Part shown: piece by piece, positions 1-7,895 of the stretch
How the letters are laid out: each line of letters starts with the position of its first letter
Numbering within the stretch: position 1 is the first letter of the stretch
Assembly (NCBI RefSeq): GCF_022829345.1
Contig: NZ_JAKSXV010000022.1
Span: 1 to 49,426, forward strand
DNA length: 49,426 nucleotides
DNA from: Methylobacterium sp. J-090
Lineage (GTDB): Bacteria; Pseudomonadota; Alphaproteobacteria; Rhizobiales; Beijerinckiaceae
Direction of reading: 5' to 3'
Notes under the pieces: generated by a model
Told to the model about the DNA's origin: nothing
Database searches by the model: none
What the model saw: only the letters and a program-made list of their open reading frames with translations
Program-made: the position numbers and the translations under genes

Positions 1-141
1 ACCAACTGCCATGCCGCGGGCCGCGGCGGTCCCTGCCGCCGCTGCGACGCCCAGGCCATCGCTCAGCGCGCCGTTGAACTGCGTCAGCGCATCATGGCGA
101 ACAAAGCCGAAGGCCGCCCCCTCTATGCGCCGCGCAGTACC
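1..141. repeat. Terminal direct repeat, left copy (circular closure)
   Basis: Bases 1-141 match 49286-49426 exactly when read base by base. An exact overlap of this kind at the two ends of a contig is what a short-read assembler leaves when it walks round a circle. 141 is a common largest k-mer size, so this is more likely closure overlap than a biological terminal repeat. The unique molecule would be 49,285 bp. Confidence 0.93.
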
Positions 142-168
142 GAACGAGGAACCGGACCGAGCAACTGA
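1..168 (+). CDS. Small cysteine-containing protein, 3' part (continues from 49259)
   Basis: This is the left-end continuation of the gene starting at 49259. Bases 1-141 encode the same residues as the right-end repeat. The frame then reads on through bases 142-168 (ending ...RGTGPSN) to TGA at 166-168. It is listed separately only because the circle was cut inside the gene. Confidence 0.55.
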   Translation, partial: TNCHAAGRGGPCRRCDAQAIAQRAVELRQRIMANKAEGRPLYAPRSTERGTGPSN

Positions 169-285
169 TGTCGTTCGAACCGTCCTGTTGGGTGAGGTGA
201 CCTGAACGCAGAACGACGGGACTTTCGCCCCGCCGTCTTCTTGTCATCAGATCGCCCCAACATGAAGAGGCGTGCAACCAGCCTA

Positions 286-1332
286 GAGCATCGTCCATTT
301 AATCGGACGCATAGTTTTTGGCTTTGAGATAGTTCCAGCACTCTTGAGGATCGAACAGGTCGCAGATGTCTCCGATGGCGCGCCAGAGGGCGTCGAAGGT
401 GCGCGCCTTGGCCTTTCTGAGGTGTGCCTTGAGCTTGGCGAAGGCTTCCTCGATCGGGTTGAGGTCGGGGGAGTAGGGCGGCAGGAACAGGAACCAGGCG
501 CCCCGCTCCTTGAGGCAGGCGGCGGCCCTTGGGCTTTTGTGGACGGCGAGATTGTCGAGGATGACGACGTCGCCCTTGTTCAGGGTCGGGGCGAGTTGGG
601 TCTCGATGTAGAGATCGAACGCGGCCCGGTTCATGGCCTTGTCGACGACCCAGGGTGCGGTCAGGCCATGGCAGCGCAGGCCGGCGATGAAGGTCTGCGT
701 GCCCCAGTGGCCGAAGGGCGCCGTGGCGGGCAGTCGGGTTCCCTTGCGGCTGCGACCGCGCAGGCGGGTCATCTTGGTGGTGACGCTGGTCTCGTCGAGG
801 AAGACGAGGCGGTGACAGGCCACCCGCATCAGCGGCTGACGCTGCGCCTTCCAGACCCGGCGGTCCTCACGCACGTCGGCGCGTTCTTGCTCGGCCGCCA
901 TCAGGGCTTTTTTATATGTGAAGCCCTGTCGGCAGAGGAACCGCGACAGCATCGCGGGCGTGGCGCTGACGGCGTGGGCGACCAGAAGCCGCTCGGCCAG
1001 TTCCGGCATCGTGATATCCGGGCTCGCCTCGACCGTCGCGATGAGGAACCCTGCCACGGGCACCAGCTTGCCGCTGCCCGTTGGTCGACCCTGCCGCGCC
1101 GGCGCCGCAGACCCGGTCCGAGCGTGGCGCCGTAGAAGCTTGATCGCGCAACTGGCGCTCACCGCAAACTGCCGTGCGGCCGCCCGTCGCGATCCCCCGG
1201 CCTCGACGAACCGGGCCATCCGCTCGCGCAGGTCCAAGGAGTAGCACGCCCCCATGATACACCTCCGCCCAGGAGGGAATCACCCAGGCCCGCAGAGCGC
1301 AACCCACGAGTCCGATTTCATGGACGATGCTC
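286..1332 (-). mobile_element. Complete IS630-family insertion sequence
   Basis: A 1,047-bp element bounded by inverted repeats. The left end begins GAGCATCGTCCAT (286-298) and the right end is its exact reverse complement (1320-1332). The match extends to 23 bp with two mismatches. Both ends are flanked by TA (284-285 and 1333-1334), the dinucleotide target duplicated by the IS630/Tc1 group. The single gene fills the element and its stop codon lies inside the left inverted repeat. The element looks intact and recently mobile. Confidence 0.92.
299..1255 (-). CDS. IS630-family DDE transposase
   Basis: Cuts and joins the ends of the surrounding IS630-type element. The 318-residue product has an N-terminal helix-turn-helix region (about residues 8-60, with [11 protein letters not shown]) and a central winged region. 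The C-terminal DDE catalytic core carries LDET (first Asp), [10 protein letters not shown] (second Asp) and [17 protein letters not shown] (final Glu), the usual order for IS630/Tc1 transposases. Length is normal for a single-frame IS630 transposase and no frameshift or stop interrupts it. The ATG at 1253-1255 is the only reasonable start. The TAA stop is within the left inverted repeat. Confidence 0.95.
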   Translation of the reverse strand: MGACYSLDLRERMARFVEAGGSRRAAARQFAVSASCAIKLLRRHARTGSAAPARQGRPTGSGKLVPVAGFLIATVEASPDITMPELAERLLVAHAVSATPAMLSRFLCRQGFTYKKALMAAEQERADVREDRRVWKAQRQPLMRVACHRLVFLDETSVTTKMTRLRGRSRKGTRLPATAPFGHWGTQTFIAGLRCHGLTAPWVVDKAMNRAAFDLYIETQLAPTLNKGDVVILDNLAVHKSPRAAACLKERGAWFLFLPPYSPDLNPIEEAFAKLKAHLRKAKARTFDALWRAIGDICDLFDPQECWNYLKAKNYASD

Positions 1333-1519
1333 TAACTTCGAACTTGGGCCACCGAATGGGGGTAGGACAAATCCACAAACAAATAGCTTATAATAAAAAT
1401 GAACTTACTAGAGTAATAATTGATTTTTTTGATGGCGAATTTCTAAAATAGTTTGAGTTTTATGACGAGGCTTGTCGTGCGGTGCGGTGACCTAGGCCTC
1501 GTCGTAATATGCCGTTGGG

Positions 1520-1726
1520 TCAGTGCTTTGATTGGCCCATGCCGAAGCCCTCTTCCATCACCAGCTTCAACGCCTCGGCAAACTCATGCTTGGTTAGGTT
1601 CGGGAAATGCTCGGCGGTGTGATCGTAGAGAATATCAAATATCTCGGCGGGCGGTGTATTCGGGGGCGGCGGGGACCAAGGGGCCAGCGTAAGAAACACC
1701 ACGATCGCGTCGATACGGTCAGCCAT
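1520..1726 (-). CDS. Unknown small protein, third gene of a three-gene overlap operon
   Basis: The ATG at 1724-1726 starts MADRIDAIVVFLTLAPW and gives a 68-residue protein. I chose it because it overlaps the stop of the upstream gene by 8 bases (ATGGCTGA), a typical coupled start. The N-terminal half has a hydrophobic stretch (IVVFLTLAPW) and a PPPPNTPP linker. The C-terminal half is an acidic helical segment ending EEGFGMGQSKH. I recognise no domain. The arrangement of three short overlapping genes is characteristic of phage or plasmid accessory modules. Confidence 0.55.
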   Translation of the reverse strand: MADRIDAIVVFLTLAPWSPPPPNTPPAEIFDILYDHTAEHFPNLTKHEFAEALKLVMEEGFGMGQSKH

Positions 1727-2036
1727 AGGATCGCTCCTTATCAACCTGCAACTCGGCGCAGGCACGCTTAGCCGCCACCTTGAGGGCGCGCCGAACGTCG
1801 GGGTCCGTCAGGGTGATGCGCGATCCGGTCTGACTGCACCGGGGCATGAATACCCTCATGCCGGACCCAGGCATAAAGATGAGGCGCACGCCCTGTATCT
1901 CGAACGGTCCGACCCGGCACGAGAAGACCAGCACCGTTGTCCCATCGCCCGGTGCCGGGTCTGCCGATGTAGGCAACCGGGCATCATAGACTTCGACCCG
2001 ATCCACACTCGGAATGGTCATGGGCTCGTCAATCAT
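1719..2036 (-). CDS. Unknown small protein, possibly SpoVG-like fold
   Basis: A 105-residue protein from an ATG that overlaps the preceding gene's stop (ATGA at 2033-2036). The central part alternates hydrophobic and polar residues: VEVYDARL, then VLVFSCRVGPFEIQGVRLIF, then GMRVFMPR, with a helical C-terminus. This order of two strands, a GxxI-G-hydrophobic segment and a G-x-F-M-P strand recalls the SpoVG family of small nucleic-acid-binding proteins, but the match is from memory of the pattern and weak. Neighbours on both sides overlap it, so the three genes are translated together. Confidence 0.55.
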   Translation of the reverse strand: MIDEPMTIPSVDRVEVYDARLPTSADPAPGDGTTVLVFSCRVGPFEIQGVRLIFMPGSGMRVFMPRCSQTGSRITLTDPDVRRALKVAAKRACAELQVDKERSYG

Positions 2037-2227
2037 CGGGTAGCGGCGCTCCGGTCTAGGTCATCATCAAACCATCCCGCGAGCTCAATGTCACATACGC
2101 GTTCAATGTCGTCGCCGGGCTGAAAAGCAAAGGTCACTCTGGCGCCGTCCGCGCGCCGAATCACGGTCATCAGGTTATCGAAGCCGGGCTTGACGATGTC
2201 GAAGGCTACGGCCTCATCCTCGGTCAT
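2033..2227 (-). CDS. Unknown small acidic protein, first gene of the overlap operon
   Basis: A 64-residue protein, start ATG at 2225-2227, beginning MTEDEAVAFDIVKPGFDNL. It is acidic, with a cluster ELAGWFDDDLDRSA near the C-terminus, and has no cysteine pair or membrane segment. It overlaps the next gene by four bases. The IS66-family element inserted 16-24 bases upstream of the start (duplicated target at 2243-2250), so the insertion may have separated the operon from its promoter. I do not recognise the family. Confidence 0.5.
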   Translation of the reverse strand: MTEDEAVAFDIVKPGFDNLMTVIRRADGARVTFAFQPGDDIERVCDIELAGWFDDDLDRSAATR

Positions 2228-2328
2228 CCTTGGTACCTAATCGTCGAAAGGTAAGAGGTGTTCCGACCCCATCTTCTATGAGACGACCTGACCGGTCAGT
2301 TTGACGATCCGCTTGAAAGGATCGTTTT

Positions 2329-2769
2329 GTGTCTGGACTTGACCGTAGACTTGAGCCGGAGGGGACCGTCCGGCGCTTTGAGGTGATCGACGGCGCGGCC
2401 GGCCGCAGGCGCTGGAGCCCTGACGACCGAGCGCGGATCCTGGAGGAGACGTTCGTGCCAGGCGCGGTGGTGTCGGCGGTGGCCCGCCGCCACGGGCTGA
2501 CCCCGCAGCAGCTGTTCACGTGGCGACGCGAGGCACGCCAGGCAGCCGCCGCGCTGCCGGCCTTCGTGCCGGCAGTGGTCGCACCCGAGCCCGTGGAGAT
2601 GGTGCCCGCCTGTGCGGAACCACAGCGTCAGCGCACCAAACGATCCTCATCGCGCCGCCGCGCGGTGGGAATCGAGGTGGAGGCGGGCGGCGTCACCGTA
2701 CGGATCGGCGACGGCGCCTCGCCCGCCACCATCGCGGCGGTGATCGGCGCGCTGAAGGGCGGCGCATGA
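2329..2769 (+). CDS. tnpA: IS66 TnpA-type helix-turn-helix protein
   Basis: The first IS66 gene, an accessory DNA-binding protein of the transposition apparatus. The 146-residue product has an IS3/IS66-type helix-turn-helix at about residues 25-65 (RRRWSPDDRARILEET, then VVSAVARRHGLTPQQLFTWRRE). A proline- and alanine-rich linker follows, then a C-terminal segment (VTVRIGDGASPATIAAVIGALKGGA) usual for this family. It starts with GTG at 2329. Its TGA overlaps the ATG of the next gene (ATGA at 2766-2769). Length and domain order are normal, so this gene is untouched by the deletion. Confidence 0.9.
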   Translation: MSGLDRRLEPEGTVRRFEVIDGAAGRRRWSPDDRARILEETFVPGAVVSAVARRHGLTPQQLFTWRREARQAAAALPAFVPAVVAPEPVEMVPACAEPQRQRTKRSSSRRRAVGIEVEAGGVTVRIGDGASPATIAAVIGALKGGA

Positions 2770-3434
2770 TCGGGCCGACGGGCGCGATGCGCGTCATGGT
2801 GGCGACGAAGCCGGTGGACTTCCGCAAGGGCGCAGAGGGCTTGGCGGCGCTGGTGCGCGAGAGCCTGGGCGCCGATCCGTTCAGCGAGGCGGTCTATGTC
2901 TTCCGCGCGCGACGCGCCGACCGGGTCAAGCTCGTCTACTTCGACGGTATCGCTGAACTCTACCGGATCAAGGGCGAGATCCGCGGGCGTTCACACGACG
3001 CGCGGCGGGTCGTGCATCAGGACCGTAGCCAGCCGGTCGTGGTGGCGCTGGAGCCGTGGCTCACCGCCAAGCTCGGGCTGATCAGCCAGAAGAGCAAGCT
3101 TGCTGAGGCGATCCGCTACGCGCTCAGTCGCTGGGCCGGCCTGTCCCGCTTCCTCGATGACGGTCGTGTCGAGATTGACAACAACACGGTCGAGCGGGTG
3201 ATCCGGTCGCTGGCCCTGACGCGCAAGAACACGCTGTTTGCCGGCTCGGACGGCGGAGCCGGGCATTGGGCAGTCGTCGCTTCGCTGGTCGAGACATGCA
3301 AGCTGAACGGGGTCGAGCCGCAGGCCTACCTGACCGAGGTCATCGCCCGCGTCGTCACCGGCCACCCGCAAAGCGGCCTCGACGACCTGCTGCCCTGGGC
3401 CTACGCCCCGCAGCACCTCAAGGTCGTGGCCTGA
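2766..3434 (+). pseudogene. In-frame tnpB::tnpC fusion of the IS66 element
   Basis: Residues 1 to about 60 are the N-terminus of IS66 TnpB (GAMRVMVATKPVDFRKGAEGL, then RADRVKLVYFDG). The following residues jump directly into the C-terminal third of TnpC (IAELYRIKGEIRG, then IRYALSRWAGLSRFLDDGRVEIDNN, VERVIRSLALTRKN, LFAGSDGGAGHWAV). The junction lies around 2938-2948. The frame is preserved, giving a 222-residue hybrid. It keeps the last catalytic acidic residue region of TnpC but lacks the zinc-finger region and the first two catalytic aspartates, so it cannot be an active transposase by itself. Confidence 0.88.
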
Positions 3435-3519
3435 GAACGACGCTTACGTCGAAAGCTCAACGGTCGATCGGCGAACGCGCCTTCCGTGCGTCGGCCTTGC
3501 GCTCGGCATGCCAAGCCTT

Positions 3520-3541
3520 AAGCGGACCTTCCGAGGGTCGG
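3520..3541 (+). repeat. Dispersed intergenic repeat, copy 1
   Basis: A 22-base stretch beginning AAGCGGACCTTCCGAG is identical to 20753-20774. Shorter relatives with the core AAGCGGAC occur at about 17527, 20694 and 33493. All lie between genes. The core is a recurring motif in noncoding parts of this plasmid, and I cannot assign a role. Confidence 0.7.
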
Positions 3542-3657
3542 CAAGGATTCGATAGCAACTTAGATGATATGTCGGGTATCCAATCGAATTCCCAACAAGC
3601 TTTGGTTGCGCTAACGAAGATAACTCAGGCTATGGCGATCTTGGTATCGGTGATTGC

Positions 3658-4791
3658 TCAATATACAGATTGCAAAATTCTGCATTCGTCGTGCACTTCC
3701 CGCAGGAGCTCTGGTACACGCGCCCAGGGCTCCGTTGTGCGCCCGAAGACGGTCTCACGCCTTGCCACCGCAATGGTGCTGACGGCAACGATATCGGTCC
3801 AGCGCGCGACAAAGGCTGCAATGCAATTCGGATCGAAATGTTGCGCGCTCTCCGACTGAAGACAGCGCAAGGCCTCCTCCCGCGTCATTGCCTCCTTGTA
3901 GGGGCGAACGGTCGTGAGTGCGTCGAACACGTCGGCCACAGCGACGATCCGGGCTGAGAGCGGAATATCTGCACCCGCAAGGCCACTGGGATAGCCGCTG
4001 CCATCCCACTTCTCGTGGTGGGCGTCCGCAATCTCAGCTGCGAGTTGGATCAACTCCGAGGCACTGTCCCCCAGGATACGCCGGCCGACCTCGGTATGCG
4101 TGCGCACCACCGCGAACTCTTCCGCCGTCAAGGATCCCTTCTTGAGCAGGATGCCATCCGGCACGGCGACTTTGCCGACGTCGTGCAGGGGCGCCGCGAG
4201 GTAGAGGCGGCGGCACATCTCCGGAGGGAGACCGAGAGCCTCGGCAATGATCTGGCTGTAACGTGCCACCCGCCAGGTGTGATCACCGGTGTCGTTGTCC
4301 CGGTACTCCACGGCGAGTGCGAGGCGGAAGATGATTTCCTCCTCGCGTTCACGCAGATGGCGTACCGCCGTCTCGACCTCACCCGCCAACCAGGCCGCCT
4401 GATCGTCAAGTCGACGCACGGCGGCGGCGAGCTTGATCTGGTTGCGCAAGCGGACGCTCAGCTCGATGCCCTTCGTCCGTTTATCGAGGAAGTCCGATGC
4501 ACCGGCTTCGAGAGCGGCCAGCCTGACGGCGTCGCATACGTCACTGGTAATCATGACGATCGGCACCTGCGCGTAGTGCGGAATGTCGCGCATGCGCTGG
4601 ACGAAGGTGGTGCCATCCATGTCCGGCATGTGGTGGTCGACCAGGATGAGGTCGAAGGCTCGCATCTGCGCCTCGACGAGCGCGCTGCCCGGGCTGGTCA
4701 GCGTGGTGACATTCACCCCATGCTCCTGTTCAAGGATCTTACGCAGCCGCAGCAGCATGGTCGGGCTGTCGTCAACGAGAAGTGCGTCCAT
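3658..4791 (-). CDS. Response regulator with HD-GYP c-di-GMP phosphodiesterase output
   Basis: Predicted to hydrolyse cyclic di-GMP when phosphorylated. Residues 1-120 form a receiver domain with the acidic pair D7-D8, phosphoacceptor D52 (LILVDHHMPDMDG) and K104. A helical linker (about 120-152) leads to an HD-GYP domain with H203-D204 in LHDVGK, H232, and the signature HHEKWDGSGYP at 258-268. All residues expected for metal binding are present. It is the last gene of a probable operon with the chemoreceptor and a 92-residue protein, 97 bases downstream of the latter. The final 60 residues extend beyond the HD-GYP fold. A kinase partner is not in the operon. Confidence 0.93.
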   Translation of the reverse strand: MDALLVDDSPTMLLRLRKILEQEHGVNVTTLTSPGSALVEAQMRAFDLILVDHHMPDMDGTTFVQRMRDIPHYAQVPIVMITSDVCDAVRLAALEAGASDFLDKRTKGIELSVRLRNQIKLAAAVRRLDDQAAWLAGEVETAVRHLREREEEIIFRLALAVEYRDNDTGDHTWRVARYSQIIAEALGLPPEMCRRLYLAAPLHDVGKVAVPDGILLKKGSLTAEEFAVVRTHTEVGRRILGDSASELIQLAAEIADAHHEKWDGSGYPSGLAGADIPLSARIVAVADVFDALTTVRPYKEAMTREEALRCLQSESAQHFDPNCIAAFVARWTDIVAVSTIAVARRETVFGRTTEPWARVPELLREVHDECRILQSVY

Positions 4792-4888
4792 GGCTCAGCT
4801 CCTCCAGGCCTTCGATAGGCAGAGGCCTAGTGTGGGTTGTCGGATGACGCTGCGTGCTGTCGGCTGATGAGGTCCAACTGCTCATGTC

Positions 4889-5167
4889 TCAGGATCGGTA
4901 GGTGCTCGCGACGGCAGCAAGCTGTCCGATGGCTTGGGCGAAGCGATCGAGTTCTACACGCATGTCCGGATCAAACGGGAAGGCTTCTGCCGCGCGTTGC
5001 ATCTCCCGGCTCAACTGCGCCAAGTTCAGCCCGACGGCACGGATGTGGTGGCCACGTGGGCCGAGATCCTGGCCGTCCAACAAAGCTCTGGTGAGAGTCT
5101 GAACGAGCCGACGCGTGTCGAGCGGGCTCGTCTCGTGGTTGAGGATATGGACCCCTGCCTCAGACAT
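4889..5167 (-). CDS. Unknown 92-aa protein between chemoreceptor and HD-GYP regulator
   Basis: The ATG (5165-5167) directly follows the chemoreceptor stop codon with no gap (TAAATG), so translation is very likely coupled. The protein is soluble and mostly helical, with an N-terminal segment HILNHETSPLDTRRLVQTLTRALLDG and a central LGPRGHHIRAVGLNLAQLSREM. No transmembrane segment, cysteine pair or recognised motif is seen. Its position between a chemoreceptor and a c-di-GMP phosphodiesterase suggests an adaptor or partner for one of them; that is inference from context only. Confidence 0.75.
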   Translation of the reverse strand: MSEAGVHILNHETSPLDTRRLVQTLTRALLDGQDLGPRGHHIRAVGLNLAQLSREMQRAAEAFPFDPDMRVELDRFAQAIGQLAAVASTYRS

Positions 5168-6883
5168 TTATGCCGCTCGAACCGTTGCGAGGAAACGGCC
5201 AACCTCGGCGGAGAGATACTCGGACTGACGTGAGAGTTCGGAGGCTGCCCCGAGCACCTGGGTTGCCGCAGCACCCGTCTCCTCGGCCGCCTGTGCCACT
5301 CCGGAGATGTTGGAGGTCACTTCGCCCGTGCCCATTGCTGCCTGGGACACGTTCCGCACGATCTCCTGCGTCGCCGCCCCCTGCTCCTCGACCGCCGCCG
5401 CGATGGAAGCGGACACGCCGCTAATTTCCTGGATGCGGCTTGTGATGTTGCTGATCGCTTGCACGGCCTGATCCGTCGAACCCTGGATACGTCCGATTTG
5501 GCCCGAGATTTCTTGAGTGGCTCGGGCCGTCTGGTTGGCAAGCTCTTTCACCTCGGCCGCAACCACAGCAAAACCGCGTCCTGCTTCACCAGCCCGAGCC
5601 GCCTCGATGGTGGCGTTGAGCGCCAGGAGGTTGGTCTGGCCGGCAATGGTGGAAATCATCGTCACGACATCGCCGATCTTGATCACGGCTTCGCTGAGAT
5701 CCTGCACGAGATCGGCTGTCTGCGCGGCTTCAGCAACCGCGACCTGTGCGAGGCTGGCCGATCCATCCACCTGACGGCCGATCTCCTGTACTGACGAGCC
5801 CAGCTCCTCTGCGGCCGCAGCGACCGTGCCGACGTTGGAGGCCGCTTCCTCCGCAGCAGCGGCAACAGTCGTGGACTGGCTCGCGGTCTGCGTGGCCGTT
5901 GCCGTCATGGTCTGGGCTGTCGCCTGCAGCTCGGTCGCCGAGGAGGAGACCATGCCGATGATGCCTCCAACCGCATTCTCGAAGCTATTGGCCAGCTCGC
6001 GCATCGCCATCTTCCGCTGCTCCTCGGCCGAAGCACGGGCGAGCGCCGTCTCCTCCTCCAGAGCGCGGGTGCGGATGAGGTTGTCCTTGAACACCTGCAC
6101 GGCAGCGGCCATTGCGCCGATCTCGTCCTGCCGCTCACGATAGGGGACTTCGGACTGTGCGTCGCCGGCTGCCAGAACGCCCATGGCCGCAGTCATCCGA
6201 GTAATCGGACGCGCGATGCGCAAGGAGCTGAATATCATCGCGCAGAGTGCCGCAACGACGGCGATGGCCACGGCAACGTAGGACGCAAACGCTGCAGCAG
6301 CGGCATCGCTTACGCTCGCATCCGCATCAAGCTGCGCTCCCTGTTCGTTGAGGTCGACATCCTGCGCGAGCGCCTCACTCATATCGGTGTAGAGCTTCAG
6401 GGTCTCGGGATGAGCGAGCTCAGCGAGGGCATCCTGCTGCCGACCCGCCTCCATCTGGCCGAGCATGTGCCGGCTGGTCTGCTGGTAGGCGTCCCAGAGC
6501 TTGGAGAACCGCTCGTAGAGCGCACGCTCCTCGGGCGAGGAGATCATCGGCTCGTAGCGCTTACGGACCTGCGCCATGCTGTCCAGTGCAGCCTCGTACT
6601 GTTGCCGGTGGGTGGTAAGCTTTTGAGCGTCGGTTGAGGTCGTCACCAGCCGATACTGCTTGATGCGAACCTCGGCTGCCTTGGCACGGATCTGGTTGAC
6701 GACGACAACGGACGGCAACCAGTTTTTAGCAACTTCAGTGATGCTAGCCCGGATGCCGCCAAGCTTCCAAACTGTAAGACTACCCTGGACCGCTGCGACG
6801 AAAGCAAGCAGACAGAACAAGGCAGTCAGCGTTGATTTGAGGGAAAGCGTCAGACGAGGTGAGGCAGCGGCGGAAAGGGACAT
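5168..6883 (-). CDS. Methyl-accepting chemotaxis protein
   Basis: A membrane chemoreceptor that should signal to CheA/CheW. The 571 residues run as follows: transmembrane segment 1 (about 14-36), a periplasmic four-helix-bundle sensor (about 37-195), transmembrane segment 2 (around [19 protein letters not shown]), a HAMP domain beginning [13 protein letters not shown], then a long coiled-coil signalling domain. The highly conserved hairpin tip is present ([20 protein letters not shown] followed by [18 protein letters not shown]). It ends ...FLATVRAA with no CheR/CheB-binding pentapeptide tail. No other che genes are on the plasmid, so it must use chromosomal partners. A 253-base AT-rich interval lies upstream. 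Confidence 0.95.
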   Translation of the reverse strand: MSLSAAASPRLTLSLKSTLTALFCLLAFVAAVQGSLTVWKLGGIRASITEVAKNWLPSVVVVNQIRAKAAEVRIKQYRLVTTSTDAQKLTTHRQQYEAALDSMAQVRKRYEPMISSPEERALYERFSKLWDAYQQTSRHMLGQMEAGRQQDALAELAHPETLKLYTDMSEALAQDVDLNEQGAQLDADASVSDAAAAAFASYVAVAIAVVAALCAMIFSSLRIARPITRMTAAMGVLAAGDAQSEVPYRERQDEIGAMAAAVQVFKDNLIRTRALEEETALARASAEEQRKMAMRELANSFENAVGGIIGMVSSSATELQATAQTMTATATQTASQSTTVAAAAEEAASNVGTVAAAAEELGSSVQEIGRQVDGSASLAQVAVAEAAQTADLVQDLSEAVIKIGDVVTMISTIAGQTNLLALNATIEAARAGEAGRGFAVVAAEVKELANQTARATQEISGQIGRIQGSTDQAVQAISNITSRIQEISGVSASIAAAVEEQGAATQEIVRNVSQAAMGTGEVTSNISGVAQAAEETGAAATQVLGAASELSRQSEYLSAEVGRFLATVRAA

Positions 6884-7029
6884 GAGGCAAATTCCAGGTC
6901 GAGCAGGACCAGGTCCATGAGCAGATTAAGAGACGTATGTCTCGCTGCGCAGAGGGATGCATCCTTGCAAAAGCAAAGTTGAAGGAAAGCCTTCGGCAAG
7001 GGTCCGTCTAACGCAGACTCCATTCGCTT

Positions 7030-7136
7030 TAGGTGCGTTAACGTACAGAAAAAATAGTTAATATAAAATTTATTGCAAAATAGGATGGAGTTCAAAAATC
7101 ACATAAAATAACAATTTTTTCTGAAATTTATAGAAT
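7030..7136 (-). promoter_or_regulatory. AT-rich interval upstream of the chemoreceptor gene
   Basis: The stretch from about 7030 to 7136 is strikingly AT-rich against the surrounding GC-rich coding sequence (for example AAAAAATAGTTAATATAAAA). It separates the PAS gene from the chemoreceptor operon. A promoter for the operon is plausible here, but I could not pick a single convincing -35/-10 pair. Confidence 0.4.
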
Positions 7137-7634
7137 TCACGTCATTTGATCAGTTTCATTTGAGTGAAACACGTTCATTGACCGCAGCGCGTCCGTTAAT
7201 AAGGCGTTACTAACGTGCGCTGGGACGTAGCGTCCCGCTCTGCTCAATGCGGGACGCCCAAGGCGCCTCACCACCTCACGCTCGAAAGCAATGAAGTGCT
7301 CGACTTTGCCGCTCGCGCTTAAAAGCGGTCGGCAGTCGATCTCGACCCGGTACCGGGTGCCATCAGGGCGATAGTTCGAAAGGAAACCATGGAAAGGCTT
7401 GTTTGCTGCAAGAGCCTGATGGAACGCGTCCAGTGTTGCACGACGTGTTTCGCGTCCTTGCATAAAGCGAGGCGTAAGTCCGACGATCGTTGTGCAATCC
7501 CGCCCCGTCAGCGCGCCAAATGCCGGATTGGCATAGAGGATCGTGGGGCCCGGTGATTCAAGGACTGTGTCCGTAATGACGACAGCGACAGGGGTGTCGT
7601 CCGCGAACGCCCGTATGAACTCAATGATCGTCAT
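7137..7634 (-). CDS. Single-domain PAS protein, LOV-like but lacking the photoactive cysteine
   Basis: A 165-residue protein from the ATG at 7632-7634 (MTIIEFIRAFADDTPVAVVI). The body is one PAS domain: ILYANPAFGALTGRD, then IVGLTPRFMQGRETRR, then FLSNYRPDGTRYRVEIDCRPL and an FIAFEREVVRR strand. The order matches LOV-type PAS domains, where the equivalent of TPRFMQG is normally NCRFLQG. Here proline stands in place of the flavin-binding cysteine, so covalent flavin photochemistry is not expected. A 50-residue tail with no catalytic domain follows. The frame stays open upstream, but that part is antisense to the resolvase gene. It may act through protein contact with a neighbouring signalling protein. 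Confidence 0.75.
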   Translation of the reverse strand: MTIIEFIRAFADDTPVAVVITDTVLESPGPTILYANPAFGALTGRDCTTIVGLTPRFMQGRETRRATLDAFHQALAANKPFHGFLSNYRPDGTRYRVEIDCRPLLSASGKVEHFIAFEREVVRRLGRPALSRAGRYVPAHVSNALLTDALRSMNVFHSNETDQMT

Positions 7635-7768
7635 GTGCGATACATGTCTACCCGTATCCAGCGCATCAACATGCAGCATAAGCCCACGGTAACCCTGCTC
7701 CTGAATGCGCGTTCCGATCGATCTTGCGTGAAGAGAAATCCAGAAAATGTTCGACATCGTTTGAACGA

Positions 7769-7782
7769 AAAACGATCGTTTT
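7769..7782. promoter_or_regulatory. Perfect 14-bp palindrome in the resolvase/PAS divergent region
   Basis: AAAACGATCGTTTT is its own reverse complement. It lies between the divergent PAS and resolvase genes, about 115 bases before the resolvase start. An imperfect palindrome ATGTTCGACAT lies about 18 bases to its left. Resolvases of this family usually act at and repress from sites just upstream of their own gene, so these are candidate res or operator subsites. Confidence 0.4.
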
Positions 7783-7895
7783 CCCGACGCTGGCGTACGG
7801 CAGGCTCCGAACCAATCAAAACGGCCGAGTTCATGTCGGGAAAATATGACTGGTTTTCTATTGCGGATTAAACGCGGTTGAATCACTATCCCGAC

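Larger units (their letters stand above)
2251..3447 (+). mobile_element. IS66-family element with internal deletion, intact ends
   Basis: A 1,197-bp element whose ends are GTAAG...(2251) and ...CTTAC (3447), the IS66-type terminus. It is flanked by a perfect 8-bp duplication GTCGAAAG (2243-2250 and 3448-3455), the target length IS66 elements generate. A full IS66 element carries tnpA, tnpB and a roughly 500-codon tnpC in about 2.5 kb. Here the end of tnpB and most of tnpC are gone. Because the duplication is perfect, either the shortened element moved as it is (helped by a complete relative) or the deletion followed insertion. Confidence 0.9.

Noticed and set aside
1..141. True terminal direct repeat of a linear phage genome
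   Set aside because: Plasmid partition, toxin-antitoxin and replication genes, a gene crossing the join, and a length equal to a common assembler k-mer all favour circular closure.
344..1135. A long plus-strand frame inside the IS630 element
   Set aside because: It is the complement of the transposase gene, with no motif of its own.
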